Part shown: one piece after another, positions 19,402 to 29,200 of the stretch
How positions within the stretch are numbered: position 1 is the stretch's first letter
Layout: every line of letters starts with the position of its first letter
Source: Acidimicrobiaceae bacterium
GTDB lineage: Bacteria; Actinomycetota; Acidimicrobiia; Acidimicrobiales; RAAP-2
Assembly (NCBI GenBank): GCA_003132165.1
Contig: PKWW01000060.1
Location: 46,807 to 110,806, forward strand
Reading direction: 5' to 3'
DNA length: 64,000 bases
Made by a program: the position numbers and the translations under genes
The notes under the pieces: generated by a model
Database searches by the model: none
Told to the model about the DNA's origin: nothing
The model's input: only the letters and a program-made list of their open reading frames with translations

Positions 19402-20353
19402 TGGAGTCACCAAGACCTTCGGGCACCGGCTGGTGCTCGACAACATCACCGAGAGCTTCGCTGACGGACAGTTGACCGCCTTGCTCGGCCCTTCCGGATC
19501 GGGCAAGTCAACTCTCTTGAAGATCGTCGCGGGTTTGACGCCACTGGACAGCGGCCAGGTGGTCATAGGGGACCGGGATGTCACGCACGCCCCCGCGCGT
19601 GATCGTCACATCGGGTTCTGCTTCCAGGATTACGCGCCGTTTCGCCACCTGAGCGTCTTTGACAACGTCGCCTACGGTTTGAAGGTCCAGAGAGTGCCGC
19701 GCGACGAGAGGCGCCGTCAGGTCGAGGAATTGCTGGGCCTCGTGCGACTTGAGGACTTCGCGAATCAGTACCCGCATCATCTCTCCGGCGGTCAGCGTCA
19801 ACGCATGGCCCTGGCCCGCGCCCTCGCCGTGAAGCCCGACGTCCTGCTACTGGATGAGCCGTTCGCCGCTCTGGACGCCCAGGTGCGCAGCGAGCTTCGC
19901 AGCTGGGTCAGGTCTCTGCAGAGAGATCTCGGCATCACGACAATCCTCGTGACCCACGATCAGAGTGAAGCAATGGAGATCGCCGACCGGCTGGTGATCT
20001 TGAATGACGGAAAGATCGAACAGGCGGGCAAGCCGTCGTTCGTCTACGACCATCCCGCGACCGACTTCGTCGCGGGTTTTCTCGGACCGCTCACGTACCT
20101 CGATGGCATTGCGTACCGCCCGCACGAACTTGAGGTCGGTGCCTTCGGCGAAGCAGGTGAGAATGTGCGCGTCACCGACGTCACCCGCCTAGGTTTCGAA
20201 GTTCGCGTGACCTTGGAGAACGCACGAGGCGAGACGACCTGGGTGCAACTCACCCACGATGAAGCGCGCGCGCTGAATCCCGTCGTCAATCAAACTTTGG
20301 TCGTGCGCGCACGCGCCGAACACAGCGTCCTCACCAGAACCTCTCAACACTGA
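19385..20353 (+). CDS. cysA: Sulfate ABC transporter ATPase
   Basis: GPSGSGKSTLLK, LSGGQRQRMALARAL, LLLDEPFAALD; start MTVSLNGVTK. Confidence 0.93.
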   Translation: MTVSLNGVTKTFGHRLVLDNITESFADGQLTALLGPSGSGKSTLLKIVAGLTPLDSGQVVIGDRDVTHAPARDRHIGFCFQDYAPFRHLSVFDNVAYGLKVQRVPRDERRRQVEELLGLVRLEDFANQYPHHLSGGQRQRMALARALAVKPDVLLLDEPFAALDAQVRSELRSWVRSLQRDLGITTILVTHDQSEAMEIADRLVILNDGKIEQAGKPSFVYDHPATDFVAGFLGPLTYLDGIAYRPHELEVGAFGEAGENVRVTDVTRLGFEVRVTLENARGETTWVQLTHDEARALNPVVNQTLVVRARAEHSVLTRTSQH

Positions 20354-20369
20354 CCACCACTACCTACGA

Positions 20370-22262
20370 CTACTCCGAGCGCAGCACCAGGCGCAAAGCT
20401 TCGAGAGTTGCCGGGTTGTCAATGGTGGAGGGGACCGGGATATCGACGCCATCGGCGATCGATCGCATGTTCTTGCGAAGCACCTTGCCCGAGCGTGTCT
20501 TCGGCAAGGCGTTGATAACGTCGACCTGGCGCAGGCTCACGACTGCTCCGAGTTGATCACGCACGCGCTGGACGAGCTCGGCGGCGATCACCTCGTGGTC
20601 ACGGTCGACGCCCGCTTTCAAGACAACGAGACCACGAGGAATCTGACCCTTGAGTTGGTCGGCGACACCGATGACCGCGCATTCGGCAACGTCGGGGTGC
20701 GACGCGAGAATCTCTTCAATCTCGCCGGTGGACATACGGTGTCCGGCGACGTTGATGACGTCATCGACCCGGCCCATGACGAACAGGTAACCGTCCTCGT
20801 CGAAGTGTCCACCGTCGCCGGTCAAGTAGTAGCCATCCGTATGGCTCAGGTAGGCGTCAAAGAACTTGTTGTCATCGCCCCAGACCCTCGCCATTACCCC
20901 CGGCGGTAGGGGAGTGCGGATCATTATGAGGCCTTCGTTCCCGGCCTCGACTTCCTGGCCGGCCTCGTCGAAGATGCGGACATCGAAACCCGGTACCGGC
21001 ACGGTGGGTGAACCGGCCTTGGTCGGCATGGGATCGAGGCCCAAGTGGTTCGACGCAATCGGCCAACCGGTCTCGGTCTGCCACCAGTGATCAACGACGG
21101 GCACGCCCAGCAGATCGCTCGCCCACGTGTAAGTCTCGGGATCGAGACGTTCGCCCGCGAGGAAGAGGTAGCGGAAGTTGGACATGTCGTAGTCCGCGAG
21201 TAGCGCGCCCTCGGGATCCTCACGTTTGATTGCGCGAAATCCGGTCGGTGCGGTGAAGAGGGTCTTGACGCCGTGTTCTGCAATGACGCGCCAGTAGGCG
21301 CCCGCATCGGGCGTGCCCACCGGTTTTCCTTCGTAGAGTACCGTCGTGCAGCCCGCGAGCAGGGGCGCGTAGACGATGTAGGAGTGTCCGACGACCCAGC
21401 CAACGTCCGAGGCCGCCCAGAAAACCTCGCCGGGGTGGGTGTCGTAGATGTTCGTCATGCTCCAGTACAAGGCCACTGCGTGTCCGCCGTTATCGCGAAC
21501 CACGCCCTTGGGACGACCGGTCGTACCCGAGGTGTAGAGGATGTAGAGAGGATCGGTGGCTTTCACTGGTACGCACTCGGCCGGTGTCGAGCGGTCCATG
21601 GCCTCCTGCCAATCAACGTCGCGCCCTTCGACCATCGTGGCGATGCATTCTGGCCGCTGGAAGATCACGCAGTTGGTGGGCTTGTGCTTCGACTCCTCAA
21701 GGGCCGCATCGATCAACGGCTTGTACTCAATGACCCGATTGACTTCGATTCCGCACGACGCCGAGACCACGACCTTGGGTTGAGCATCCTCAATGCGTAG
21801 AGCCAGTTCGTGAGCGGCGAAACCACCAAAGACGACCGAATGCACAGCACCCAGGCGCGCGCAGGCGAGCATCGCGATGGCGGCTTGGGGGATCATTGGC
21901 ATGTAGATGACCACGCGGTCGCCCTTCGCCACACCGAGGCCCTTCAAGACTCCCGCGAAGTGAGCAACCTCATCCAGGAGCTCGCGGTAGGTGTAGGTGG
22001 CCTTTACGCCGGTCACAGGACTGTCGTAGATCAGTGCGAGGTTCTCGCCGAGGCCATTCGCCACGTGTCGGTCGAGCGCGTTGTAACACGTGTTGAGCAC
22101 ACCGTCAGCGAACCAGTGATAGATCGGAGCGTTGGAACGATCGAGAATGATCGTAGGTTCGTGGTACCAGTCAATGCCCTTGGCGGCCTCACCCCAAAAA
22201 CCCTCGGGATCCTGGATGCTTCGCTTCCACGCGTCCTGATATGCGCCCATGACATCCCCCAT
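20370..22262 (-). CDS. prpE: Propionyl-CoA synthetase / acyl-CoA synthetase PrpE
   Basis: ILYTSGTTGRPKGVVRDNGGHAVALYWSM, HWWQTETGWPIASN, LPKTRSGKVLRKNMR; start MGDVMGAY preferred over the 22403 start. Confidence 0.88.
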   Translation of the reverse strand: MGDVMGAYQDAWKRSIQDPEGFWGEAAKGIDWYHEPTIILDRSNAPIYHWFADGVLNTCYNALDRHVANGLGENLALIYDSPVTGVKATYTYRELLDEVAHFAGVLKGLGVAKGDRVVIYMPMIPQAAIAMLACARLGAVHSVVFGGFAAHELALRIEDAQPKVVVSASCGIEVNRVIEYKPLIDAALEESKHKPTNCVIFQRPECIATMVEGRDVDWQEAMDRSTPAECVPVKATDPLYILYTSGTTGRPKGVVRDNGGHAVALYWSMTNIYDTHPGEVFWAASDVGWVVGHSYIVYAPLLAGCTTVLYEGKPVGTPDAGAYWRVIAEHGVKTLFTAPTGFRAIKREDPEGALLADYDMSNFRYLFLAGERLDPETYTWASDLLGVPVVDHWWQTETGWPIASNHLGLDPMPTKAGSPTVPVPGFDVRIFDEAGQEVEAGNEGLIMIRTPLPPGVMARVWGDDNKFFDAYLSHTDGYYLTGDGGHFDEDGYLFVMGRVDDVINVAGHRMSTGEIEEILASHPDVAECAVIGVADQLKGQIPRGLVVLKAGVDRDHEVIAAELVQRVRDQLGAVVSLRQVDVINALPKTRSGKVLRKNMRSIADGVDIPVPSTIDNPATLEALRLVLRSE

Positions 22263-22665
22263 GTGATCGTTCTCGATGGTGACAGTACTGTTCGAAGTAT
22301 GCACCTCGGGAACGCCGCCGCGAAGGGGCGCATGTGGGTATTTAGTCCCGAATTCCCCTTTATCGCCGGTGAACATCCAAACGGGCTTCAGAATTGGCGT
22401 CAAAATATCTCACTGCAGGCGAGATCGCGCCTTGGTGGCGTGTTCGCAGTTGCATCCAACCAGGAGCTTCAAGCCATGGATTGAGAAGACTCCAAACGAT
22501 AACTGTGGGTAACTCCACAAGTCGACACTGCCATTCTGAGTCAGGTTGCGCCGAGCGCGAGTTGACGTCAGGCCAACGACTTGACAGTCGTAGGAGCATC
22601 AGGGAACACATTCCAAAGAGGGGGTATCCGTTTGGATGCAGTAGATCCCACTGAGACCCTTGGGA

Positions 22666-22866
22666 CTACTGGCCTAAGAACCTCTGACTCGCAGTCGGGC
22701 GACCTAGCCCAAGAAGTAAGCGCATAGTGGTCGTTTTGCCTGCCCCGTTTGGTCCGAGGTATCCGACTACCTCGCCTTGGGCGACTTCAAGGTCCAGGTG
22801 ATCGCGAGCGACGACATCGCCGAAGTGCTCCGTCAAACTTTCTGTGCGTAGGGCCGTGTCCGACAT
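22666..22866 (-). pseudogene. 5' remnant of an ABC transporter ATPase gene
   Basis: [57 protein letters not shown], then stop; Walker A kept, signature and Walker B absent. Confidence 0.75.
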
Positions 22867-23072
22867 GTGCAAGCGACCTCCAGAACTGTACAAAAAAGCA
22901 ACTGACTATCTATTTGTTTAACCCCTCTTTGCGCCGGCACGACCAGGGCCAGAAGTCCTGTGCACCGGTGAGTGGGTTTGATGGATCCGAATGATTTGCA
23001 CGCAGGCTACAGTGCCAGAGGGAGGGCATTTTGCAGGGTGACGATGTTGCTCTGCGAGAGGCAAAAGCACCA

Positions 23073-23579
23073 ATGACTGAATTGATAATGCTGACATTTG
23101 ATAGTCCTTACGGCGCACAGCAGGCCCTGTCGGACGTGCGCGCGCTTGACCAGTTGCACTACGCATGGTTGGACGATGTTGCGACGGTCGAGAAGCACGA
23201 GGGCGGTTTCGTAGCGCTTCACACGCCGCACGGTTCAGCTTTGCGAGGCGCATTCTACGGCAGTCTGATCGGCCTCCTGCTGTTCTGGTGGTTTCCGCCG
23301 GCGTGGTTCTTCGGTGGGTGGCTGGGCGGCATGGGTGGTGGTGCCCTGATTGGCGAAGCGATGAAACGATCGGGTATCGACGAGACATTCGTAGACCAGG
23401 TCAAGTCCGTACTGACCCCGGGCACCTCGGCCCTGTTCCTCATCGGGGCTAGGAGCGACACTGACGAGATGGCGAGGGAACTCGAAGAACATCATCCCTC
23501 GCGCGTGATTCGTCACACTCTTCTCGAGCCGACGCTGGAGAGTCTCAAGAAGGAAATGGGTACTCAAGAGGACGGTTGA
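23073..23579 (+). CDS. DUF1269-like glycine-rich membrane protein
   Basis: DSPYGAQQAL, GALRGAFYGSLIGLLLF, LTPGTSALFLIG pattern. Confidence 0.8.
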   Translation: MTELIMLTFDSPYGAQQALSDVRALDQLHYAWLDDVATVEKHEGGFVALHTPHGSALRGAFYGSLIGLLLFWWFPPAWFFGGWLGGMGGGALIGEAMKRSGIDETFVDQVKSVLTPGTSALFLIGARSDTDEMARELEEHHPSRVIRHTLLEPTLESLKKEMGTQEDG

Positions 23580-23646
23580 CGTTCTTGCACGCTGTGCCCG
23601 ACAGGCTACGCGCGTCCTTAACTCGTGTTCAGAGAAACTCGACAAT

Positions 23647-24255
23647 TCAGTTTGACGGAGGTGGTGGCTGGTCCAAGCCCGACTCGGTCGAAGGGTCGCT
23701 CGTCGCGTCGGTTTCGGGGCCGAACAATTCACGTTTCGGCTGGACCATCCGGAAGTCGCGGAGCCGCTTCGACCACGGTCTCTCGTTCGTCTCTCGATGG
23801 AGCACCGGCAAGGTGTTCATGACGATGCGGTGGTACAGCCAGAAGAAGAAGACGCCAAGCGGCAGTTCGCCGCAAAAACCCGTAAGCAGGGTCAGCCACT
23901 CGTCTCGATGGCCGATCGAGGTGACCATGTCGAACCAGGCGTCGCAGAAGAGCAGTGTCCCGGCCACGATGGAAATCGCCGCGAGTATCTGACGTCGATA
24001 CTTCGCCGCCCACGCCGCGAGCAGAAGCACGCCAATCAATGCGACGTCGAAGCCGGTCCAAAGAAACCCCCAGTGCCCCGCGTTGTACCTCGGGGGAAGC
24101 GTTAAACCCAGGAATACTGTCCAGGGAATGAGAAGCAAGGCTCCGGCGAGGAAGAAGAGGGAGATAAGTTGGACGCGTCGTGAGAGTGGTAGGTGATAAT
24201 GCGCTCCGCGACGCCGCCGCCGCTTGTCCTCAATCTCCCCGCCGCGGTCGGTCAT
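23647..24255 (-). CDS. Conserved integral membrane protein of unknown function
   Basis: About four TM segments; start MTDRGGEIED preferred. Confidence 0.65.
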   Translation of the reverse strand: MTDRGGEIEDKRRRRRGAHYHLPLSRRVQLISLFFLAGALLLIPWTVFLGLTLPPRYNAGHWGFLWTGFDVALIGVLLLAAWAAKYRRQILAAISIVAGTLLFCDAWFDMVTSIGHRDEWLTLLTGFCGELPLGVFFFWLYHRIVMNTLPVLHRETNERPWSKRLRDFRMVQPKRELFGPETDATSDPSTESGLDQPPPPSN

Positions 24256-24658
24256 TGGGTCATTGTCGCACATCGCCCGAAGTGAGGCCATCAGGTCAAA
24301 TGGGGCGGCGGACCCCGATTTGCCGACGTTCTAATCTGGCCTCGAAGCGAAGTCCCACCGTACGCGTAAGAAGCGACGCTCGCGGGTTCACCGCTACGAT
24401 GACCTGCCACCGTTCGCTGGTACGAGTTCGCCGGGCTAGCAACGAACGAATCCTGACGTGAACGACGCCGCCCCATTCGGGCGGGGTCAGCGTGTTCAAA
24501 TTGAACCAGTATGACGTTGATCACCCTCGCGTCTGCGCATGCTGCTCTCCGCAGTACCAATTATCCGTCTGGCAGATAGCAAACCGGCGCTGTAACGCGG
24601 CGGGCCATCAAACCGAAGGGAACCGCGAACACTTTTCCGCCTACGTGCGAACACGCCT

Positions 24659-24737
24659 TGGTCGGGCTGGGGAGATTTGAACTCCCGATCTCTCGGCCCC
24701 CAGCCGAGCGCTCTAGACCAAACTAAGCCACAGCCCG
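24659..24737 (-). tRNA. tRNA-Pro (anticodon GGG), CCA encoded
   Basis: Acceptor CGGGCTG/CAGCCCG, anticodon arm CTCGG-CTGGGGG-CCGAG, T-arm GGGAG-TTCAAAT-CTCCC, 3' ACCA. Confidence 0.93.
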
Positions 24738-24765
24738 CGAAGAAACAATGTTAGTCGCTGGCAAA

Positions 24766-24921
24766 TCAGTTGGCCTGTCGGTGCGCTCCGTGGTGCTGAT
24801 CGGGATTCGTCAGCCACGCCCGTGCCTCGCAAAGAAAGGCGATTGTCTCGCCGGTCGCCTTAGCGCGTAGCGCCTCGAGGATTCGTTCATCCAGCGCTTC
24901 TACGAGTTCATTTACCGACAT
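24766..24921 (-). CDS. 51-aa small protein downstream of thiS
   Basis: Not in the ORF track; MSVNELVEALDERILEALRAKATGETIAFLCEARAWLTNPDQHHGAHRQAN, 16 nt after the thiS stop. Confidence 0.5.
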   Translation of the reverse strand: MSVNELVEALDERILEALRAKATGETIAFLCEARAWLTNPDQHHGAHRQAN

Positions 24922-24937
24922 GGTTCAACCTTCTCCT

Positions 24938-25132
24938 TCAGCCGCCGGCGGCGGCCGTCACGATCTCAATTTGGTCGCCACTTCGCACCAGGGTAGACGA
25001 CCATTCGAAGCGACGAACAATCTCACCATTGCGAGCAACGGCGATGCCCCGTCGTTCGATGCCTACGGCGTCGATGAGTTGGTCAATGGAAACCTCGTCG
25101 AAATCGTGATCGGCGCCGTTGACGCTGATCAC
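24938..25132 (-). CDS. thiS: Sulfur carrier protein ThiS
   Basis: About 64 aa, MISVNG start, C-terminal GG, coupled to thiO. Confidence 0.88.
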   Translation of the reverse strand: MISVNGADHDFDEVSIDQLIDAVGIERRGIAVARNGEIVRRFEWSSTLVRSGDQIEIVTAAAGG

Positions 25133-26199
25133 TTCTCAACACCAACGAACTCGACCGCGTGGCTTGCCGCGATTGGAGCAAGCATGACACCATGGCGGTA
25201 GTGACCGGAACTCCACGCCCAACCCGGTGTAGGCAACACTTCGAAAAACGGCTCCAAGTCGGCCGTGGCCGGACGAAGCCCGATCCGTGTCTCGAGTACC
25301 GGCGCGGTTTCCAACTCCGGCACGACGTCGAGTGCGTCGCGAAGTAGTCGTTGCAGTTCGCCAACTTCGATGATGGGTTCTGCCTTTTCTTCAGCAGTTG
25401 CGCCGAGCACGCAGTAGCCCCCTGGGCGACTCACCAAATAGAAGGCACGGCCCCGCACGAACGCCCGCACGGCGGGCTGGCGACTGCGGTCGAGTCCTTG
25501 CACGCGAACGGTGACCCCGCGCACTGGACGAACCTGATGCACGAGCGAGGTTGCTCCGTCGGGCAGTCCACTCGCCCCGGTGGCGACTATTCCCTTGTCT
25601 GCGTGAAAGTCACCGTTCGCCGTTCGAACCTGAACACCGTCGGGCCCACCGCTCACCGAGAGGACTTCTTCGGCGATGACCCGGCCTCCCAACTTCTCGA
25701 GCGACGCGAGAATGAGCCGCACGATCTGATCGGGGTTGATCCAGGCGTCACCCTCGACCAGCAGGCCTTCGTTGATGCGTGGTGTGATCCCCTCGAACAT
25801 GGCTTCGTTGTCGTGGCGCATGACGACGCGCAGCACGGCCCCGAAGTCGTTGGCGACGAGTGCGTACCTGTCGACGAGTCGTTGGTCACTCGCGTCCCAT
25901 CCGACGAACAAAGTGCCGGTCGCCTCGATCGTGAGGCCCTCGCCGATCAACGACTCGATCATCGATGAGACCTCCCGCCACGCCTGGAGCGCCCCTAATT
26001 CGAGCTGATAGTTCGCCTGCTCACCGGGCGCGATCTCCGCGCCGGGCGCCACCATTCCGGCCGCTGCCCAGGTCGCCCCCTTGGCCGGATCGGGGTCAAA
26101 TAAGGTGACCTCGTGTCCGCACTGAGCCAGACGAAATGCGCTGACGAGACCGATGATGCCGCCACCCACGACAAGGACTGATTGCTTAGTTGAACTCAC
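25129..26199 (-). CDS. thiO: Glycine oxidase ThiO
   Basis: VLVVGGGIIGLVSAFRLAQCGHEVTLFDPD, GATWAAAGMVAPGAE, GHYRHGVMLAPI. Confidence 0.92.
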   Translation of the reverse strand: MSSTKQSVLVVGGGIIGLVSAFRLAQCGHEVTLFDPDPAKGATWAAAGMVAPGAEIAPGEQANYQLELGALQAWREVSSMIESLIGEGLTIEATGTLFVGWDASDQRLVDRYALVANDFGAVLRVVMRHDNEAMFEGITPRINEGLLVEGDAWINPDQIVRLILASLEKLGGRVIAEEVLSVSGGPDGVQVRTANGDFHADKGIVATGASGLPDGATSLVHQVRPVRGVTVRVQGLDRSRQPAVRAFVRGRAFYLVSRPGGYCVLGATAEEKAEPIIEVGELQRLLRDALDVVPELETAPVLETRIGLRPATADLEPFFEVLPTPGWAWSSGHYRHGVMLAPIAASHAVEFVGVEK

Positions 26200-26279
26200 C
26201 CCAACAGCGTAGGTCTCGATACAGGTTGGATTTTTCGTTATAGTTGGAGAGGGTCAGCGTTGCCCCACCAGGTAACGCT

Positions 26280-29200
26280 ATGACAGACACTCTTTCTCTT
26301 TACGACCCCTCTTTCGAACACGACGCATGCGGCGTGGGGATGGTGGCGGATCTCACCGGCAACCCGAGCCACGCCACCGTGGACGACGCGCTCACTATCC
26401 TCGAGAACCTCGAGCACCGTGGCGCGACCGGCGCAGATGTCGACTCCGGTGACGGCGCGGGCCTACTCATCCAGATGCCCGACTCGTTCATGCGTCACGT
26501 CTTTGGCGACATCGTGCCTCCAGCGGGCGAATACGGCGTCGCATTCTGGATGATTCCTCGCGACAGCGACACCGACGTGGTCCGCGGGTCCATTGCGGCT
26601 ACCTTGTCCCGCGTCGGGCTTCGTGAACTCGGCTGGCGCGAAGTCCCCGTCGATTCCTCGATCCTCGGGCCCACGTCGGCCGCCAGCGAGCCTCGTTTCG
26701 TTCAGCAGTTGATTGGGAAGAGTGCACCGAACGTACGTCTCGAGAGCGCCCTGTTCAGCGCTCGAAAGGTGTTGGAACACGAGCTGGACATCTACGCCTC
26801 ATCGTGCTCGCCCAACGTGCTGATCTACAAGGGGATGCTGTCGTCACCCCAATTGCGGTTGTACTTCACCGATTTGCGCGATGAGCGACTCAGCTCGGCC
26901 ATCGCCGTTGTGCACAGCCGGTTCTCGACCAACGTCATGCCCCGCTGGGACCTCGCTCAGCCCTTTCGCTACATAGCCCACAATGGCGAGATCAATACCG
27001 TTCGAGGCAACCGAAACTGGATGACAGCTCGCGAAACTACCCTCGAGAGTGACCATCTGGCACTGCCGATGAAGGAGCTCACGCCGATCATCACTGACGA
27101 CATGAGCGACTCGGCGAGTTTCGACGAAGTGGTCGAATTGCTGGTGCAGTCGGGGCGCTCGCTACCGCACGCCGTTCTGATGATGATTCCCGAAGCCTGG
27201 GAACGTTCGACCGCGATGAGCGCGGACCGACGCGACTTCTACCGCTACCACGCGGCCTTGATGGAGCCGTGGGACGGACCGGCGTCGGTGACGTTCTGCG
27301 ACGGCAAGGTCGTTGGCGCGGTGCTCGACCGCAACGGGCTTCGTCCGGCGCGCTACTGGGTCACGAAGGACCAGCGGGTGATTTTCGCGAGTGAAGTGGG
27401 CGTACTGCCAATCGAACCCTCGAACATTGAGCGCAAGGGACGCCTCCAGCCCGGTCGCGTTTTTCTCGTCGACATCGAACAGGGTCGGATCATCGACGAC
27501 GAGGAATTGAAGTCCTCGCTCGCCAGCAACGCCCCCTACGGCGAGTGGCTGCGCGAACAGCAGGTCTCGCTTGACGAGCTCGAGGCGCGACCAATGCTGA
27601 CGCCGAGTCACGCGTCGATCGTCCGTCACCAGAAGAACTTTGGTTACACCGAAGAGGACCTGCGTCTCATCATCCGCCATATGGCCCAGGTGAGTGAAGA
27701 GCCGATCGGCTCAATGGGTTCTGACGCCACGCTTCCCGTACTTTCCAGACAGCACCGTCCGCTCTTTGATTACTTCACCCAACTCTTTGCCCAGGTCACC
27801 AATCCTCCGCTCGACGCCATCCGTGAGGAGTTAGTGACCTCGACTCGAGTCGCCATCGGCGGCGAGGAGAATCTCCTCGTCGAGACCGCCGAGCACTGCC
27901 ACCAGATTGTCCTCCCGTCGCCCGTGTTGAGCACCGACGAGCTCGCCAAGATCCGCTACATCGAAGAGAGCGACCAGTTCCAGGGCTTCAAGACCGTCGT
28001 CGTGGACGGATGTTTCCAGGCGGCCGGGGACGAAAGCCCCGGCGAGCGACTGGCGATGGCCGTCGACTCTGTCGCCAATGAGGTCGTCGCCCAGGTCCGC
28101 CACGGCGCCAACGTCGTGATTCTCTCGGACCGCAACATTTCGCACGACAACGCCGCGATTCCGAGTCTGCTGCTGGCGTCAGCCGTACACCACCGTCTGG
28201 TCGACGAGCACCTTCGCACGAGTGCCGCTCTCATCATCGAGGCGGGTGACGTCAGAGAAATCCATCACGTGGCGCTGCTCCTGGGATTCGGTGCGTCGGC
28301 GGTATGCCCGTACTTGGCGTACGAATCAATCGACGCACTCGTCGAAGAGGGCGAACTCACCGAACTCACGGCGTTCGAAGCTCGCTACCAGTACGGCAAG
28401 GGACTCAACAAGGGCATCGTCAAGACCATGTCCAAGATGGGCGTCAGCACCGTCGCGAGTTACGTCGGTTCACAACTCTTCGAGGCGGTCGGGATCTCCG
28501 AAGGAGTACTTCGCCGCTACTTCCCAGGATTCCGCTCGCGCATCGGTGGCATCACGCTCGAACACATCGCCCGGAGCGTGCTCGCGTTGCACGCGAGCGC
28601 CTACGAGCCCCTAGCGGGCGAGCGTATCCAGATCAGCAATCGCGGTGAATACCAGTGGCGCCGTGACGGTGAGATTCATCTCTTCAATCCCCGAACCGTC
28701 CAAAAACTTCAGCACGCCACCCGTGAGAAGCGCTTCGATATCTTCAAGGAATACACGAAGCTGGTCGACGAGCAGGCGAGCGGGAAGGTGACGTTGCGCA
28801 GCCACTTCAACCTGATCCCCAGCCTCACGCCGCTGCCACTCGAGGAGGTGGAGAGCGCGTCGTCCATCATCAAGCGCTTCTCGACCGGGGCCATGTCCTA
28901 CGGCTCGATCTCCGCGGAGGCCCACGAGACCCTCGCCATCGCCATGAACCGTATCGGCGGTAAATCCAATACGGGTGAGGGCGGCGAGGACGCCGAGCGC
29001 TTTGACACGTCCGATCCGATGAACAACCGACGATCGGCGATCAAGCAGGTCGCGTCGGGTCGATTCGGGGTAACGAGCCGCTACCTCGTCAATGCCGATG
29101 ACATCCAGATAAAGATGGCTCAGGGGGCCAAGCCCGGCGAGGGCGGACAACTCCCGGGTTCGAAGGTCTATCCGTGGGTCGCCAAGACCCGCCACTCGAC

